From: Opisthorchis felineus
Lineage: Eukaryota; Platyhelminthes; Trematoda; Opisthorchiida; Opisthorchiidae
DNA length: 64,000 nt
Direction of reading: 5' to 3'
Assembly: GCA_004794785.1 (NCBI GenBank)
Contig: SJOL01008870.1
Location: forward strand, 149,602-213,601
Part shown: piece after piece, positions 35,096 to 47,800 of the stretch
How positions within the stretch are numbered: position 1 is the first letter of the stretch
How the letters are laid out: every line of letters begins with the position of its first letter
The notes under the pieces: model-generated
Database searches by the model: none
Told to the model about the DNA's origin: nothing
The model's input: the letters and a program-made list of their open reading frames with translations, nothing else
Made by a program: the position numbers and the translations under genes

Positions 35096-37147
35096 TGTAC
35101 ATAGGATTTCACTATCTTGTGCTTTTCCTGTGCAAGCAAGCTGTGTAACTGTTTGACAAATGCGCTGTATTTAAAATGGTCGCCAACGATGGACGTTAGG
35201 AATGGATTTCTTCCTCCCAGTAGAGACCAAAATTAACTTTTAGCAAGACGAACGATCTGGTTCAGTGACCGCGATCAATATATAACTTAGAGTGGGGGTT
35301 AACCCATTAGACCCGTGCATGATCCGTGTTCCCCACGTTCAACTAAACAACTAAAAATTTCGTAGAACTTGAACACAAATTAACAAAGAGCAGATACACC
35401 ATGCAACCAAAACAGTTTGAAACTTCGCATAATATGCCGGATGCCTTACAGCTCTTCCTACCTTTCAGCATTTGGGCTAGCCTCAGAGCGCTCTATAAAT
35501 GATTAAAACCAATTGACAGGCTCGAAAACGCTTTACAACGTTTAAATCAAGGTGTTTGAGTTCTATTTACTAGCAGACTTTGGCGAGAAAGCTAGTTAAA
35601 CCTTCGGCTAAAGTCTCTAGAGATAGTAGGTTTCAGGCTTGGTCTACAATCTTTGAAAACATCCTGTAATAACTTAAATCAAAGGTACTTATCTTTTGCA
35701 CCAGTATTTCTGTGAAATAGGCTATATTTTCCCCTAGTTGAGAATTTTGGGCCAAGCATTCCAGCGCGCTATGAATAAAAACATATTCCGGAGGTTTCCT
35801 TCCAATGTTCTAAAACATATTATCACAAAAAAGGACGGATAACAGAAAACAGTGCACCAATTGCTACGCTGCTTTTGGTAGAATTAGTTCTAGAGGCTCA
35901 GAGGTGGAACGGAAATCTGTTTTGGCGACTGTTAATTCCGTGGTAGACTTTGCAGTGCTTTCCACTAAGGTTAGGTCGTAAAGCTTCTTCATACTTTGCA
36001 CGTAACTCACCATTACCTGAGCAATAGTTTGTTGCTATATCTGTGACAAAATTTCTACATAGTCTTGTCCTTCGAAATCCCTGGAAGAAAGCGATTAAAC
36101 CGGCCATCAGCTAACTCAACTTTTGGCCTCTAACCAAAATGCGCGTCACGCACCCTTACCACAGGAGATAATACATAATAACAATTTGTGTGCAGGAGCG
36201 TTTTGCAGGGTTTCATCGAGGAATCAGTTCGATGGCCTAACGATTTCCATCTTCAGTGATCGGAATAGTAACTCCAAAACGCATCCTCGCATTGGGACAA
36301 AGAAACCAGCAGTTTTCAAGGGGAAAGTTAGTAATAATAGCTGATCATTCAATTTATTATACGTTTAAATTTAATAGCTATATTTTCCCCAATGTACAAA
36401 AAAAATCAGACAAAGAAGTTTTGGACATTTTTTATGTATAGAAGTCTTGCAACTTGGAGCTAACATGAGAGCAAAGAATGTTCTGTGTTTCTGAAAACTT
36501 GGAAACGACTTTCAAACAATCGGGCCTAGACCCGGTTACTCACAGTCCCCCGTGAAGTGCTGCAAGGTATTTTTTACATAAATGTTTTCGGCATGAGTGA
36601 TTAGGTCACTATATTTTTTGAATAAACTTCTTTTGGGGTACAATCTACTTTTTATAGTGAACACAGTTTTGTGACCAGATTATTTTTTCATTTTGAAAAA
36701 ACATCTTGTTTTTGGAGGCAATCTTGTCAAAAATAGTAAAAACTTGAGAAAGATTTTCATACGTTTCATGAGCATGCCAGTGTCACTCTGTTCTTTAATT
36801 TTAGTGTACGAAGATGTACAGATTCAGTGGGTAACCGTCATGTGCTTGTCGACCCTGATCAATGCCACCATTTTACGAGGAACCTATCTCTTTTGTTCCG
36901 GGAAATTGGTAGCATCATGTGATGGCACATGACGATTTATTTTTAGATTAAGCTATACGGCTGAAAAAATGACTGGATTTTCGTCGAACAAATTGATCAA
37001 CTTTCAGTTGACGCATTTCTCTCAAGGGCTGCAGCAAATGCCAATAAGATGTGTTCGTTTATTGTAACAACGGCAGCAGCTATAGACAGAGACTGGTTGA
37101 TAAAAACGGTCTCAATAGGTGTAATGAAGATTTGGGGGATTTGGTAA
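35096..37147. other. no recognisable feature
   Basis: Short frames on both strands only; no repeat match found. Confidence 0.4.
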
Positions 37148-37290
37148 TGTTCAGTAGATATTTTATCCTCCCAGTAAAGTCATCCTATGCTCTAAAGCCG
37201 ATAAGCACTGTACAGCTGTTAAATCTTTGTTCGGAATCATCAATAGTGCGCATCTCACGGAAATGAGTTTCGATCTCGCGACCTTCCAGC
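37148..37290 (-). mobile_element. hammerhead-bearing SINE, 5'-truncated copy
   Basis: On the minus strand: GGTCGCGAGATCGAAACTC (37265-37283, remnant of the B box), GAGATGCGCA, TTGATGATTCCGAACA (ribozyme region; 37237-37243 is TTGATGA in place of CTGATGA), then CAGCTGTACAGTGCTTATC and AGCATAGGATGA. This follows the same order as the copies at 59 kb. GAAA has decayed to TTAA. The tRNA-like A box is missing. It lies back to back with the plus copy that starts only a few bases to its right. Confidence 0.72.
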
Positions 37291-37294
37291 CAGT

Positions 37295-37528
37295 GAGAGC
37301 CAGTCACACTGCTAATCAGCTGCTCGTGACCGAATAGTTAAGTAATCAGACTGTTATCTCGGAGGTCATGGGTTCGAAACTCTGAGTTTCGTAAAAGTTG
37401 CACTGATAATGATTCTCAGCAAGGATGAAACATCTGTAAAGTGCTTCGCGGCTACTCAGCATAGGCCAACTTCACTGATAGGATGAAGTATCAGTAAATT
37501 TAGTTTTGAGGCAAGCCCTATTTTATTT
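37295..37528 (+). mobile_element. hammerhead-bearing tRNA-headed SINE, near full length
   Basis: The head CACACTGCTAATCAGCTGC is followed by an A box like GACCGAATAGTTAAG (37328-37342) and a B box GGTTCGAAACT (37371-37381). The A box resembles class II tRNAs (Ser/Leu, GGCCGAGTGGTTAAG). Next comes a decayed hammerhead: CTGATAA (37403-37409), GAAA (37427-37430), ACATC. The tail is CTGTAAAGTGCTTCGCGG..CTCAGCATAGG..CTGATAGGATGAA, and the end is GCAAGCCCTATTTTATTT. This is the design of the Schistosoma Smalpha element: polymerase III head plus hammerhead. The core is mutated, so cleavage is unlikely. Confidence 0.8.
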
Positions 37529-39287
37529 GAACTATATCGACTAATCGCATGAGTGTGGGATTCAACGGTTGTCATAACCTATTGGCATTTGTTTCGTTTG
37601 ATCTCAAAATGAGCCTTGCTTCCTGGAGCATTGCTGTCGTAATAAGGTCTGTATTCCTACTTGGTTTGGTATCTTATGGACACTTATTCATTGCATATTG
37701 TTTGCTACTCATATTTTCTCCGTAAATGTGCTCCTGCGTCACTTTTGGCACCTTTATAAATATAGACGCACTGCATCTTCACGTTTACGGCAAGTCTATG
37801 TGCTGAAGATTAATTGCTAGGAATTTTCAAACGGGTCTTCGACTTGAGTCAGCTGGTGTGTGTGCGCTCACACAATCTGATTGGCGAATATACGCCTCAA
37901 GATATATATGCTGATCTCCAGCATCAGCCCAAGCCTACGCGAATGCCTCATCTGTTTTGCGAATGACAAACCCATGAGATCAGAAAACAAAGTCCTTAAT
38001 TGTATACCAATTCATGTGATTGATGGGGGCATGAAAATCCTGCAGCCATAGTACTTTTGGGGGCAAATTCAATTCATCATTACTTCATTGCTTACGGTTG
38101 GCAGTAAGAAATATTACTCAAGGTTAATGTGAATATTCGACTTTAATGGGACGTTCAGCAGTTCCACATTTTATACCATTATTGGAGCTTAAAAAGTAAC
38201 CCAGACTTGATCTGGCTAGTTTTTATATCTCTAGAAGTACAGTCTAGCTAAAGCAACATCAAGGGAGTCCGGGTGATCATTATAGCTATAAACTAGTACG
38301 TCACTACCGTTTCCGTGGATGGGTCCTATGTGTTCGTGGACACTTGCTAAGCGATGCACTTAGTGGTGTACATCGTGGTGAATGCTCGTTCCGGTGTTTG
38401 TAGCATTTATAGGACATACGGGTGAAAATAATGTTTTGAAGACCTTGGAAACAAAACTATCTGTAAATTGAGCTGCTGGGTATGAACTTGACCCCAAAGT
38501 ATAAAAAACGGTACAAACTGTTGTCATTCGTTCCTACAAAGGAAGATAACGAGCGCCCTGAGGACAAGTTGAGCTATTCGGATTCTGGAATTGAAACGGT
38601 AATGAAACGGTAGCAGATGAGGTTGGCATCACTCCAAGAGGTGCACTCGGGGACGATTGTATGGACTGTTTCCAACAACAGATTTGTACATCAATTTTGC
38701 GAATCGATTCCAAAGCCCTCAAGAAAATACCAGCATATCGAAATGTGTGTAGGCTGACGGGTGCCTAAAACTTGTCTAAACTGCCCAGAATCTGTTTATT
38801 TAGTAGTCTGGCTAGTAGCTAAAACCATACACATGGGGTGACATTTCAAAAGTAACCTTTAGCTAGTCACTAGCAGAATGTTAGTAAAGGCAACCACCCG
38901 TTCAAAAATTCTCAAAACGATTAGTAAGTAAGTGTGAGCGAACGCTCACTCATTGGATTGAACTTGCGTAAATTGTGGAACTTCGGTGTCGTGTCTTAAA
39001 TTTTAAAGTGCTGAGGAAAGTGAAAAATTTAATTTGGGCTTTAATCGCATCAATCTAGCAAACCTGTGGTGAAAAGCCGGCAAGCACTGTGAAGCAGTTT
39101 CATTTCTTCCGGGAATGAGCAAATTGGGCATTTCATGAATGTCTAATGAGAATCGAATCCTGTTACATTCAGGTTAGTTTTTGAACACTATGTCGTTCGG
39201 CCAAGAGTCACTCGTCAGCCGTATGATTAGGTTGCACTTGAGCAAGCTATAGACTCACTTATCATTACGGTCAAGGGTGTATTGTTC
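37529..39287. other. no recognisable feature
   Basis: No gene or repeat match seen. A TTCGGCCAAGAG at about 39196 might be a remnant of a SINE head, but it is too short to call. Confidence 0.4.
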
Positions 39288-39375
39288 AGCTGCTAACAAA
39301 TAAGGGCTTAGCAGGTGTACAGTGTTTCTCGGCTGTTCAGTACTCACAAGATGAGGACTCAGATGAAATTTTCGA
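39288..39375 (+). mobile_element. 3' fragment of the hammerhead-bearing SINE
   Basis: 39316-39342 differs from the 59.57 kb copy at only three positions in 27 (TGTACAGTG, TTCTC, GCTG, TCAGTA blocks). The preceding GCTGCTAAC..ATAAGGGC is at the place of the ribozyme but keeps no working core. The following ATGAAATTTTC fits the tail. Confidence 0.6.
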
Positions 39376-42300
39376 ATATACAAGCTGCCTACAAGCTGTA
39401 GGTAATATCCTCAGAAGGTGAAAAGTCCAACATTTCACACCGCCCTATCTGAAAGGTCATCAAGCGAGGGACCAGCCGGCATGTGGCCACGTGAAGTGAA
39501 AGGTGTGAGTGAAGTTTTAGTGATGCCCAAGTCAATTAGCGTGTAAATTAGTTACACTACGAAACAGTCACTCATGACTGGAGAGTATAGCACTCAGCTA
39601 CTGGCCGGTCGTTGCTTTTGCCCACCTATAGACTTGTGAGATTGACAAACCTAATGAATCAACAATAATTAGTCATTTCTGTAGTCCTTTCTGTAGAAAA
39701 CACTTCAAGGAGGTAGCGGGAAGAATGCTACTACGCGCCATTGCTCAGATTTTCGTTGCTTTCTTCGTGCGAGAAGCGAGTGAATAAATTTAGAACATTC
39801 CCTTGTCTAGGAATGAACAATGGTAGAACAGTGTCTACAGCGAAGAAACGTTTTAAAATAAGGCCCTGCAGTAACGGCGTAATCAACAACGGCATCATCA
39901 AAGAGGCGAAATCGATCTCCCGTATGCTCCAGTGTTGATATTTCTCTGATACATAATGCATCCACGTTTGAGCGGTGTGAACAAACTATACGGAATGTCA
40001 GCAAAGGTGTTGATTCTCATAAGGTTGAGAGTACAGCTTTTCTATTGTTTAGAAGACAGACTTACTTGCCTCGTAGTCAATAAAACAAGCGATGTGAAAC
40101 TTTTAACCTCGAGAGGGATATCAGTGACGCTCAACCGACAAGCTTAATGGACTTAATGGATGTGGATGAGTTTCTTCGTGCTGATAAGCCGGTTCGTTAT
40201 GCCACCAAACCAGCAAGGTATACTGTGCAATTGGAACCCCTCCATATAGGAAATAGGTTTCCATTTCCTCCTAGCCAAATGCAAAACGCATGTATGACGT
40301 GAGTTCAAAAAGTACTTGGTTACGACATGGCCTCCGCTTCTGTTATGTTCAACAGGCGTAACAGGTGACGAGCAAGCGTTTCCACACACCGGCTTAATTA
40401 TGTGAAAGTGTGCGTCAGTTTGTACAAAGTGATATCACTAATTCCCTCCTGCGTAACACGTTTTTAAATACTGTACACTTTTGAGTTGTTATTTTGCTTA
40501 TCTAAGCCTGCTTGCACACAAACGTTGCAGTAAAACAAACTAGTTTCGCAAACTTCTAGAGTAAAGCTCTGTTTTGGGTTTCAATCCACGTATACCTAGA
40601 TGCGATGGTTTCTACTGAAGACAGACCAACTTGACAAAATAAGCAGTATAAATTTATAGCGGTCCAAAACAAGAGTAACACGGGGGAAACATTATATAAT
40701 CAATTTAGATAATCATTTGGGTCTATGCTTAATGAATACATCTATGATGCAAGTACTCTGCGTCGATCGGTTTTGTTGGCCTCGCCAAATTTCAATGTTA
40801 ATATTCATTTTTCTGTTCATTTGTTTGGCCTTCTTCGTGGCATCCTGCAGCACGTGAGATGTTTCTCCATGTCAGTTCTGTACTGGCGCTTGCTGGGTTT
40901 CAAGTGTTCTCTGATTCGGAGAAAAGCCTCGAATTACCGCACGTTCTATTGAGTCGCTTACTTCAGCACTCTGTTAGCTTTTGCTGGCCAGCTGAATGCA
41001 TTTCCCAAAATCTATACTTCCCTCGTTCAGTGTTCTCTTACATCCCATTCTGTGGGTAAAATCAACTCAAGTCGTAAACAAGGTCGTGCTGCTTTACTGA
41101 GGGGCATGTATATTAGATATCAACTCACAAGAACGTTTTTGTCGCTGCTTTGCGAGGCTTGCATAAACCAGATATTCTATGCCGATTACACTTTGAATGT
41201 ATAAGTTGAATAACAGGGCACATATTATTTGGGGGGGGGGGTCTTTTAATGTAAGATAGGTGGGACATACAAATGCAACCTCAAAATTAGCTGAATGTTG
41301 AATTGCAGTAGAGTATATCCGAAAACTTCTTCCTGTTTTTTGGGTCTGAAGTTTTACGCAGGTTTGGGGAGAGAACCTGTAATTTCAGTATGATGAAAGA
41401 CATTAAAGAACCATCAGAGATTCTGGAAAGATGTCTAAGGAAGTACAAATTGAAATGAACTGTTAACTGTGAGGAACAAAAAAGAAAACCGATTACTTAC
41501 AGGATCACCATTTGTTCATGCCCAAAAGGGACGTTTAAGCTGTCTGTCAGTCCATTCAACCAAAAAAGCTCTGATTTCGCTCCAGCGAGTTCAACTCGGT
41601 CAACAAAATGGTCAGCGATATGTGAAGCATTATCGTTTTCCGTCATAATGTTGACAATACTAGCTTCCATCAATATGTGACGAATAATGGATGACAGTGA
41701 GCGCTACTCTGGCGAACGTAAACGGCGCATTCGCAAAACAATCCGATGGCTTAAGCTTGTTTCAGACAACTTGACATGAGTCCCATTAATCATCCGTATG
41801 CGATTGCATACTCAAACATTTGGTTGCTTCATTAAGACTTCACTCGGATAGCTTGAAATTTCAGTTCTTCAACGCTGAAACCTGCTGTTCCATAAGGCGT
41901 TATCTGATTTTGCTCCAAACCCAAGTAATTTGTCCTAGTTTATTACGCAGCTGTTGATGACTTTTCCAAGTTTTTACGCCAAAACGGTCGAGATTGCGCA
42001 TGTAGTCCAAAGTCCACAGGCTCGGGATTTTGTGAGATGATTTGTTTTGCCATGTTGTCTTTTCGATATCTACCTAACTGAAGAAGATACCTTCAAGCAT
42101 TTTTTTACAGTTTTTAAGCTCACTGTAGAGGAGAAACCGAAAAAAAACTGGTTAGCGACCAGAAATACGCCATGGATCCCTGGAAAGTTAAAAGTTACGC
42201 CTCAGAGACGACAATGGCCACCAGTTGTGATTTTGAGATTTTGGCTTGAGAGAGGCCAGACGTCTGTTAAATCACATCAGATATACAGGGATGAGGTACC

Positions 42301-42959
42301 TTGACATCCACTTAATTTTCTAGACTTAAAAGTGCGTTCAGTTTACCAGCAAAGTTGGCAGTCTTTCTAAAGAGGTTTGTTTATTTTTAGCACCGAACTT
42401 GGAACCACTGTTTTCCCTAACATGCCAAAACTCACGTCAAGAGATGGTTCCATTCATCTTACAGCATATGACTTGTCAGAAAGAATTGTCAGTATTGTTC
42501 ATGTTTTATGAATTTTGCAAATTGTTACCGTATATGACTTCATTGCATCTTGAATGACTACAAGCCAGCTGAATAACGGGTTGCCTGAAATGAGATCATG
42601 TTCTATCAAAGGATGTCATATCCAGTGGGGTTAAATGTACGCCAACTGACAGTCGTCTGAGTTTCACTCGTTGACACTCTTACCTGTGCTATTGGAATTT
42701 TGTGAACTGACGTGCATGTATCAGCGAAAAAAAAACCTTCAAAAAGTTTTCAGATGTTTTAGGGGCACATAGCACTAAAAGTTTGAAGGGAGTGAAAACT
42801 ATTCCGACGACGCTTCGAGCCCGAATGTCTGTCTGGAGCACGAACAGATAAATTAAAATGCACTCAAGTGTTTATATTGCCTCATTTCAAACTAAATAAA
42901 AAGTGGTCCATCAGGATTCAAGCGCCCTAGCGCTACCCTACTGTGAAGACCTGACAATC
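39376..42959. other. no recognisable gene
   Basis: Open frames overlap on both strands at 39731-40004 without a recognisable domain. An 11-base G run lies at 41231-41241. Nothing else is assigned. Confidence 0.4.
41231..41241 (+). repeat. G homopolymer (11)
   Basis: Eleven consecutive G bases, the longest G run noticed in the window. Length may be affected by sequencing error. Confidence 0.8.
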
Positions 42960-43165
42960 GGGTCAATCTATCGACAGAATCAGGACAGTAACTGGTTCGT
43001 CGCTCGAGCCGTCGTGCAAGCCAATCACATCGCTCAAATGTTAGCGCGTCCGCCTAGTCACACATGATAAATCAGCTGCGTCCAGGTGAACTGATAGAGT
43101 GGCGGGAACACGCTCGTCTCAGATGTCAGATGTCCGGAGCCCAAACCCTGGCACAGCCAAGGGTG
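42960..43165 (+). repeat. possible decayed tRNA-derived SINE
   Basis: GATAGAGTGGCGGGAACACGC followed about 30 bases later by GGAGCCCAAACCCTGGC has the layout of an A box and a B box whose GGTTCGAACCC core has changed. The upstream AATCAGCTGCGTCC resembles the AATCAGCTGCTCG head of the hammerhead SINE. No second copy in the window confirms it. Confidence 0.3.
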
Positions 43166-43375
43166 TTCACTGCTGATTAGCTCTAATAAGAGCAAAACTT
43201 GAGTCCAGTACTTCCCAGCTTTGGTATGCATCCACGAGAATAATTGCGCCAGGAGAGGAAGAGGACTGTTAAAACGAGTGATGAGGGTGTGAATTCTACA
43301 TGAATACACCTGCTACTAAATAAAAGTGTAAGGCTCGTGCAAACGACCCAGACTTGAAAGAACATTACTGACAAA

Positions 43376-43560
43376 TGTGTTGGAAATTTTCGGATAGCCC
43401 AAGACCGGTTTCGCACTTTTTGGCGCTCAACAAGTAGGCGCACTCCTCAAGTTTCCGTCACACTTACGTTCGTTTCAAACCCAAACTGCACGAAATTGGC
43501 AAGCTACACTCAGTTGCACATCAATATGGTTTCAATACTGCCATAAACGACAGATTATGC
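43376..43560 (-). mobile_element. Penelope-type hammerhead repeat, decayed core
   Basis: On the minus strand: A half remnant (about 43490-43560), the GTTTGGGTTT block, TTTCCGTCA on the plus strand, and the ribozyme region (43397-43438). GAAA and ACCGGTC are intact (43403-43412), but the first box is TTGTTGA (43427-43433), with two changes including the catalytic G8, and stem II is weak. Stem I keeps most pairs. Confidence 0.75.
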
Positions 43561-44833
43561 CAGAATTAAGTTGGGTCTCCTCTTAAAACGAAAGTGTTTT
43601 CGAGTGTATCTCGAGTACCCCAACACTATTTACAAAAAGAATGCCCCCAAACTCAAAGTTTTAAAATACCGTGACAAAAATAAATAAATAGTCCAGTAAA
43701 TTGCATAAGTTTTGAGGGGCTGCCCAGTAAGCCAGATCTGACTCAGAGGTTGAGGGAGCAGAAAATTTAGGGTTATCGCTACCAGTGATGCAGAACACCT
43801 ATTCACGTCAATAAAACTAAGGTTTACACAATAGCAGTATACTATTTTTTTCTCAATTTTTGGAACTTCGAGTGAATATGTCCTACCTAACTGTTGTTGA
43901 TTTGAAAATTTACACTAGAGTGGTTTGATTTTGCTCTTCTTTGTTCTCCCTCTAGCTTGTCCTTTTCCCCGCTTTCTGAGACGTCAGACCCCTCTTTTGG
44001 AAAATATTCCAAAATATCGAAGAGTTTCGGGGTCTTGACATTCTATATGGCACCTCTGTAGGTGGTCGTTACCCGTTAACTTCCACAGTCTGTGACCCAC
44101 AAAACTATACACCCTTACATCTAAGGTTCTGTACACTAGGGATTGAAAAGAACACATGGAAGGGCAACCTTCCTCGTACATACTGATATCCTGTTAGTAA
44201 GGTCCCACGAAAAAAACGAGCTGACGTAATGCCCGCGAAATCGATGGTGTAAGTCCTTATTGAAAATCAAAGAGACTATATTTGAATAGCATTTACAATT
44301 GAAATATGTTGATTCGACTGGAAGCTGAGCAATCCTTAGCGCTCTATCTTTGAAATAAAATTATTGAAGGGGCAAAATAGGGTCGAATTTATCGTTAACA
44401 GTTGCATGAACGTTGCTCACACTGAAAGGATGAAGGATGCTGCACCACTAGACATCTTAGTCCTAAGTTTACTACCTAACTCTTGTCAAACAAAGAAATG
44501 AATCCTGGAAGCATCACAAACGAGGGATTCAGCTGGTTTCCAGCTGAGCCTCTCGCAAAACCAAATTTGTTTGCAAACGGGTGTTTCGTGAAGATGAATC
44601 CTGTTGTTGCCTTTTGAAAAAATGCCTCCATACTACCTCTGGAGGTCACTGTTTTGGAGAAAGGTGAGAGGAACTGTTTGTGTTCGCAACTGTTTGCAGT
44701 TGACTGCCTATCGGTCGATTATGTCAAAATTCGGCTTGGAATTATGCACTGATGAGTTTTGTTTGGACAACCGTTGGCACCCCACAGTGGAAATTAAGTT
44801 CGAAAAACTGCTGGTGGTCATTTTAACTCTTTT

Positions 44834-44863
44834 GGTAATAGGTAGGTAATAGGTAATAGGTAG
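44834..44863 (+). repeat. GGTAATA tandem repeat
   Basis: Units of GGTAATA, one shortened to GGTA, repeated about four times. Confidence 0.8.
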
Positions 44864-47800
44864 TTCGGCACAGAGGATACTAAAAGTTTCCTCTGTATTC
44901 AACCTGCAGCAGCCTACGCATAAAGTTGCGGTGGTTTCCATTTAAGAGGACTCACATTCCCAAACATCTTTCCTTTAATTTCTACTTAGTTCGACATACG
45001 TGGCGCGTAAAATTGGTTTCCCAGGGTATGCACAGTTATGTGACCTAGTTCACTTGGACAAAGCGTATACACTGTATGTCACACTACGTAATCCTGGTTG
45101 CCAAATGGATAACCTTAAAGATCTTCTCAAACGTTTACTACGGCTAGCACCTGTAACAACAGTGAGCTGATCTAAAGTGTTCGACTGGTTTTTGCATAAA
45201 CTCGACACACAATCCCTTTTTTGGTGGTTTTGACTGAGAGTGGACAGGAAAAATTTACTTGAACATTAGACAAACGGTATGTTTTTTTTAAACCACTATT
45301 GAATCACGTCTAACCGAGACTCTTGAACAAGGAGAGAACAAGTCCTTGTACAGTCCACCGTTAACGAGTGTAATTAATCCCCGCATACCAAAGTGAAATA
45401 AACTTCCAAGTTGGTGCTAATAGGAAGAGTGAATAGTGACCATTTATCGGCAAAGGTTTCTTGAACCGCATTTCCTACTGATCCCACTACATTAAATGTT
45501 TGCACACTTAGTCACCAGTGACGAAGATTTTTGTACGTGTGCAGTTTGGTTCAACCACATAACAACCATACGTCAGTAGAAATTGATCCTGGTGGATTGG
45601 CCGCTGGAACGAATAGGTTCCAGAAAAGTAGATTCACTCCTCGGAATGTTGAAAATGTCATTGACCTAACAAAAGTTTTAGAATAGCCGTACTAGATCCC
45701 AAACGACACCCACTCTTTCTGCAAGCTTGTCACACCTTACGGTAGTGCTGGACTAACATCCTGAATTAGTTATATGTTTGCCTGAACCACCTAAAACTGT
45801 GAGTGACGGACAGCTTCGGGTGTATTCTTTCACACTTTCGTGTAAACTGTTCATTCTAGTGGGCACAGTTAACAGATAACTATCAAGCAGGTGACAAGAT
45901 GTGGGTGTTGGCAGGGTAGATCTGACATGAAGGTAACACCACCAATGAGGGGAATGCAGGTGGAGGAGGATGCACTGGTGCATCATGTTTGTGCACATGT
46001 TCGCGTGGTCTGATGTGCTTAGCGTTCGTTTATTTGACTGGGCAAGTTGCTGTGTATACAAATCGGGGTAGAGTAGGGGAAATCTTTGGTGTTCGTCATC
46101 TCCTTATGGGTTTGGTTGACCGAATGCACATTAGAGTGCAAACCTGGCAAGATGGTTGGTCGATGTGGCCAGCAATAGTCGGTACCTTATAATTCTGTGC
46201 CTGTGAGTGGCTGGGTGTTCGACTGTCCGGTTCGACTGACTTCTGCTTCTATCATCCAATAGGTGTACATTTTCGGAAAACCGGGAAAACGGATGCTGCC
46301 TGCTGAGTGAATTTTTTGCGGAACTGCAAGATCTTCTCCTCTTGTTTCGAATTTGTAAGAAGATACCAGGTCAGACAGTAGCAACGGGACACGTTCCATG
46401 CTGTCTTCCATCATTTGGATATACGAAAAACCAATAGTGGATTTGTGACATCAAACAGGTCGGAAATGTTTTATTGTGCCTCGTCCAACTAAACAGCCTG
46501 GAATATTCCTCACTTGTGAGGTAGGCCAGACGACCCCAAAGGGTGAGATACATGTTGAGTGCACAAATGACGAAAATCTCAATTTATTCCCCATACTTAT
46601 ACCACCACCTTAAAATACAGCGACAATTTTTGGTCAAAATACTAGTATCTCCCACAGCATCGCCGCCATCCAGTTGCCTTTTGACTGTTGATAGGCAGTG
46701 TGGCAGTGTGTTGCTTTCTAAGGAAAAATTCGGAAATCACGTGGTGCCCTTTGGCATTTTGAACAATTCCATAAAGTTTTATCCTAGTAAAGCGACAAGA
46801 CGGTATTAATACCCAGTGAGGTTACAATAGAATGTGGGGTAAATCGGACTTGCATCCAATTTTTTCATTCTGGTTACTTTGGGTGACTAAACTCTGGTTC
46901 TCTTCCTTCACGTGAATTGTAGAGTATTTAAACCTGACCACGGAAATTGGCTCGAAAAGTGTGAAAATGTTAGTTGATAATAAAAGCGAGACCATGACAG
47001 GTTTCATTTACCTTCAAAATTTATAGTAAAAACAGTGTTCAAGAGGAGCTTTGCCGGGTCGATATATTCCAGTGCATGTTTGATTTTAATGTTCTTTGCT
47101 TTTCAATTTACATCATGCAGTCGAAATAGTGTGCAGATTAATATTGGTGTTCACCCTAACGTAATCTGAAGATAATATGCTCTCTAAATTCGGATTTGAC
47201 GCTTGTAGGTGGGATATCAAACAAAAGTCAAGAGTGGTATGCCCATTACAACACCTTTCAGCCATAGGAAGTAATCTGTGACATAAAAATGCCTTATAAT
47301 TTACGGAAGGATCTGCTCTCTATATTAAAGTGATCAATTACACTTTTTGCTCATTAAGTTTAAGAACGAATGTACCCCAAAAAATGAGAAGGCCCACCGT
47401 CGCAAAGACTCACATATACGTGTTCAGTGTGTGGGGTGTCCATCTTATCACGTGAAATTAACCCTGGGATCACCTGGCTACAAAATGTATTTGTTCATCC
47501 TGTGAACATGTTTGCGATTTGTGTCTTGAACAGTCAGCTTCACTGCGAACAAAATTAACGCATTTTAGTCCTAATTGGTTGATTCTAATGCCCTCTTTGT
47601 GTTATTGCGTTTATTTTTGCAAAATCACCACTTCTGTTTTTTGAGTTATGTAGCTGAATATTCATATTTTTCCCATAAACGTGCACTTAGGTTTGTGTTT
47701 TGGTTAGATCGAAGGCCGCAACTGAGAACTAGCTGCGGTGCAAATCATTTATAAGGAATACCTTCAAGTTCGACCAGTGGATGGAACGTGGGTGGGTTGT

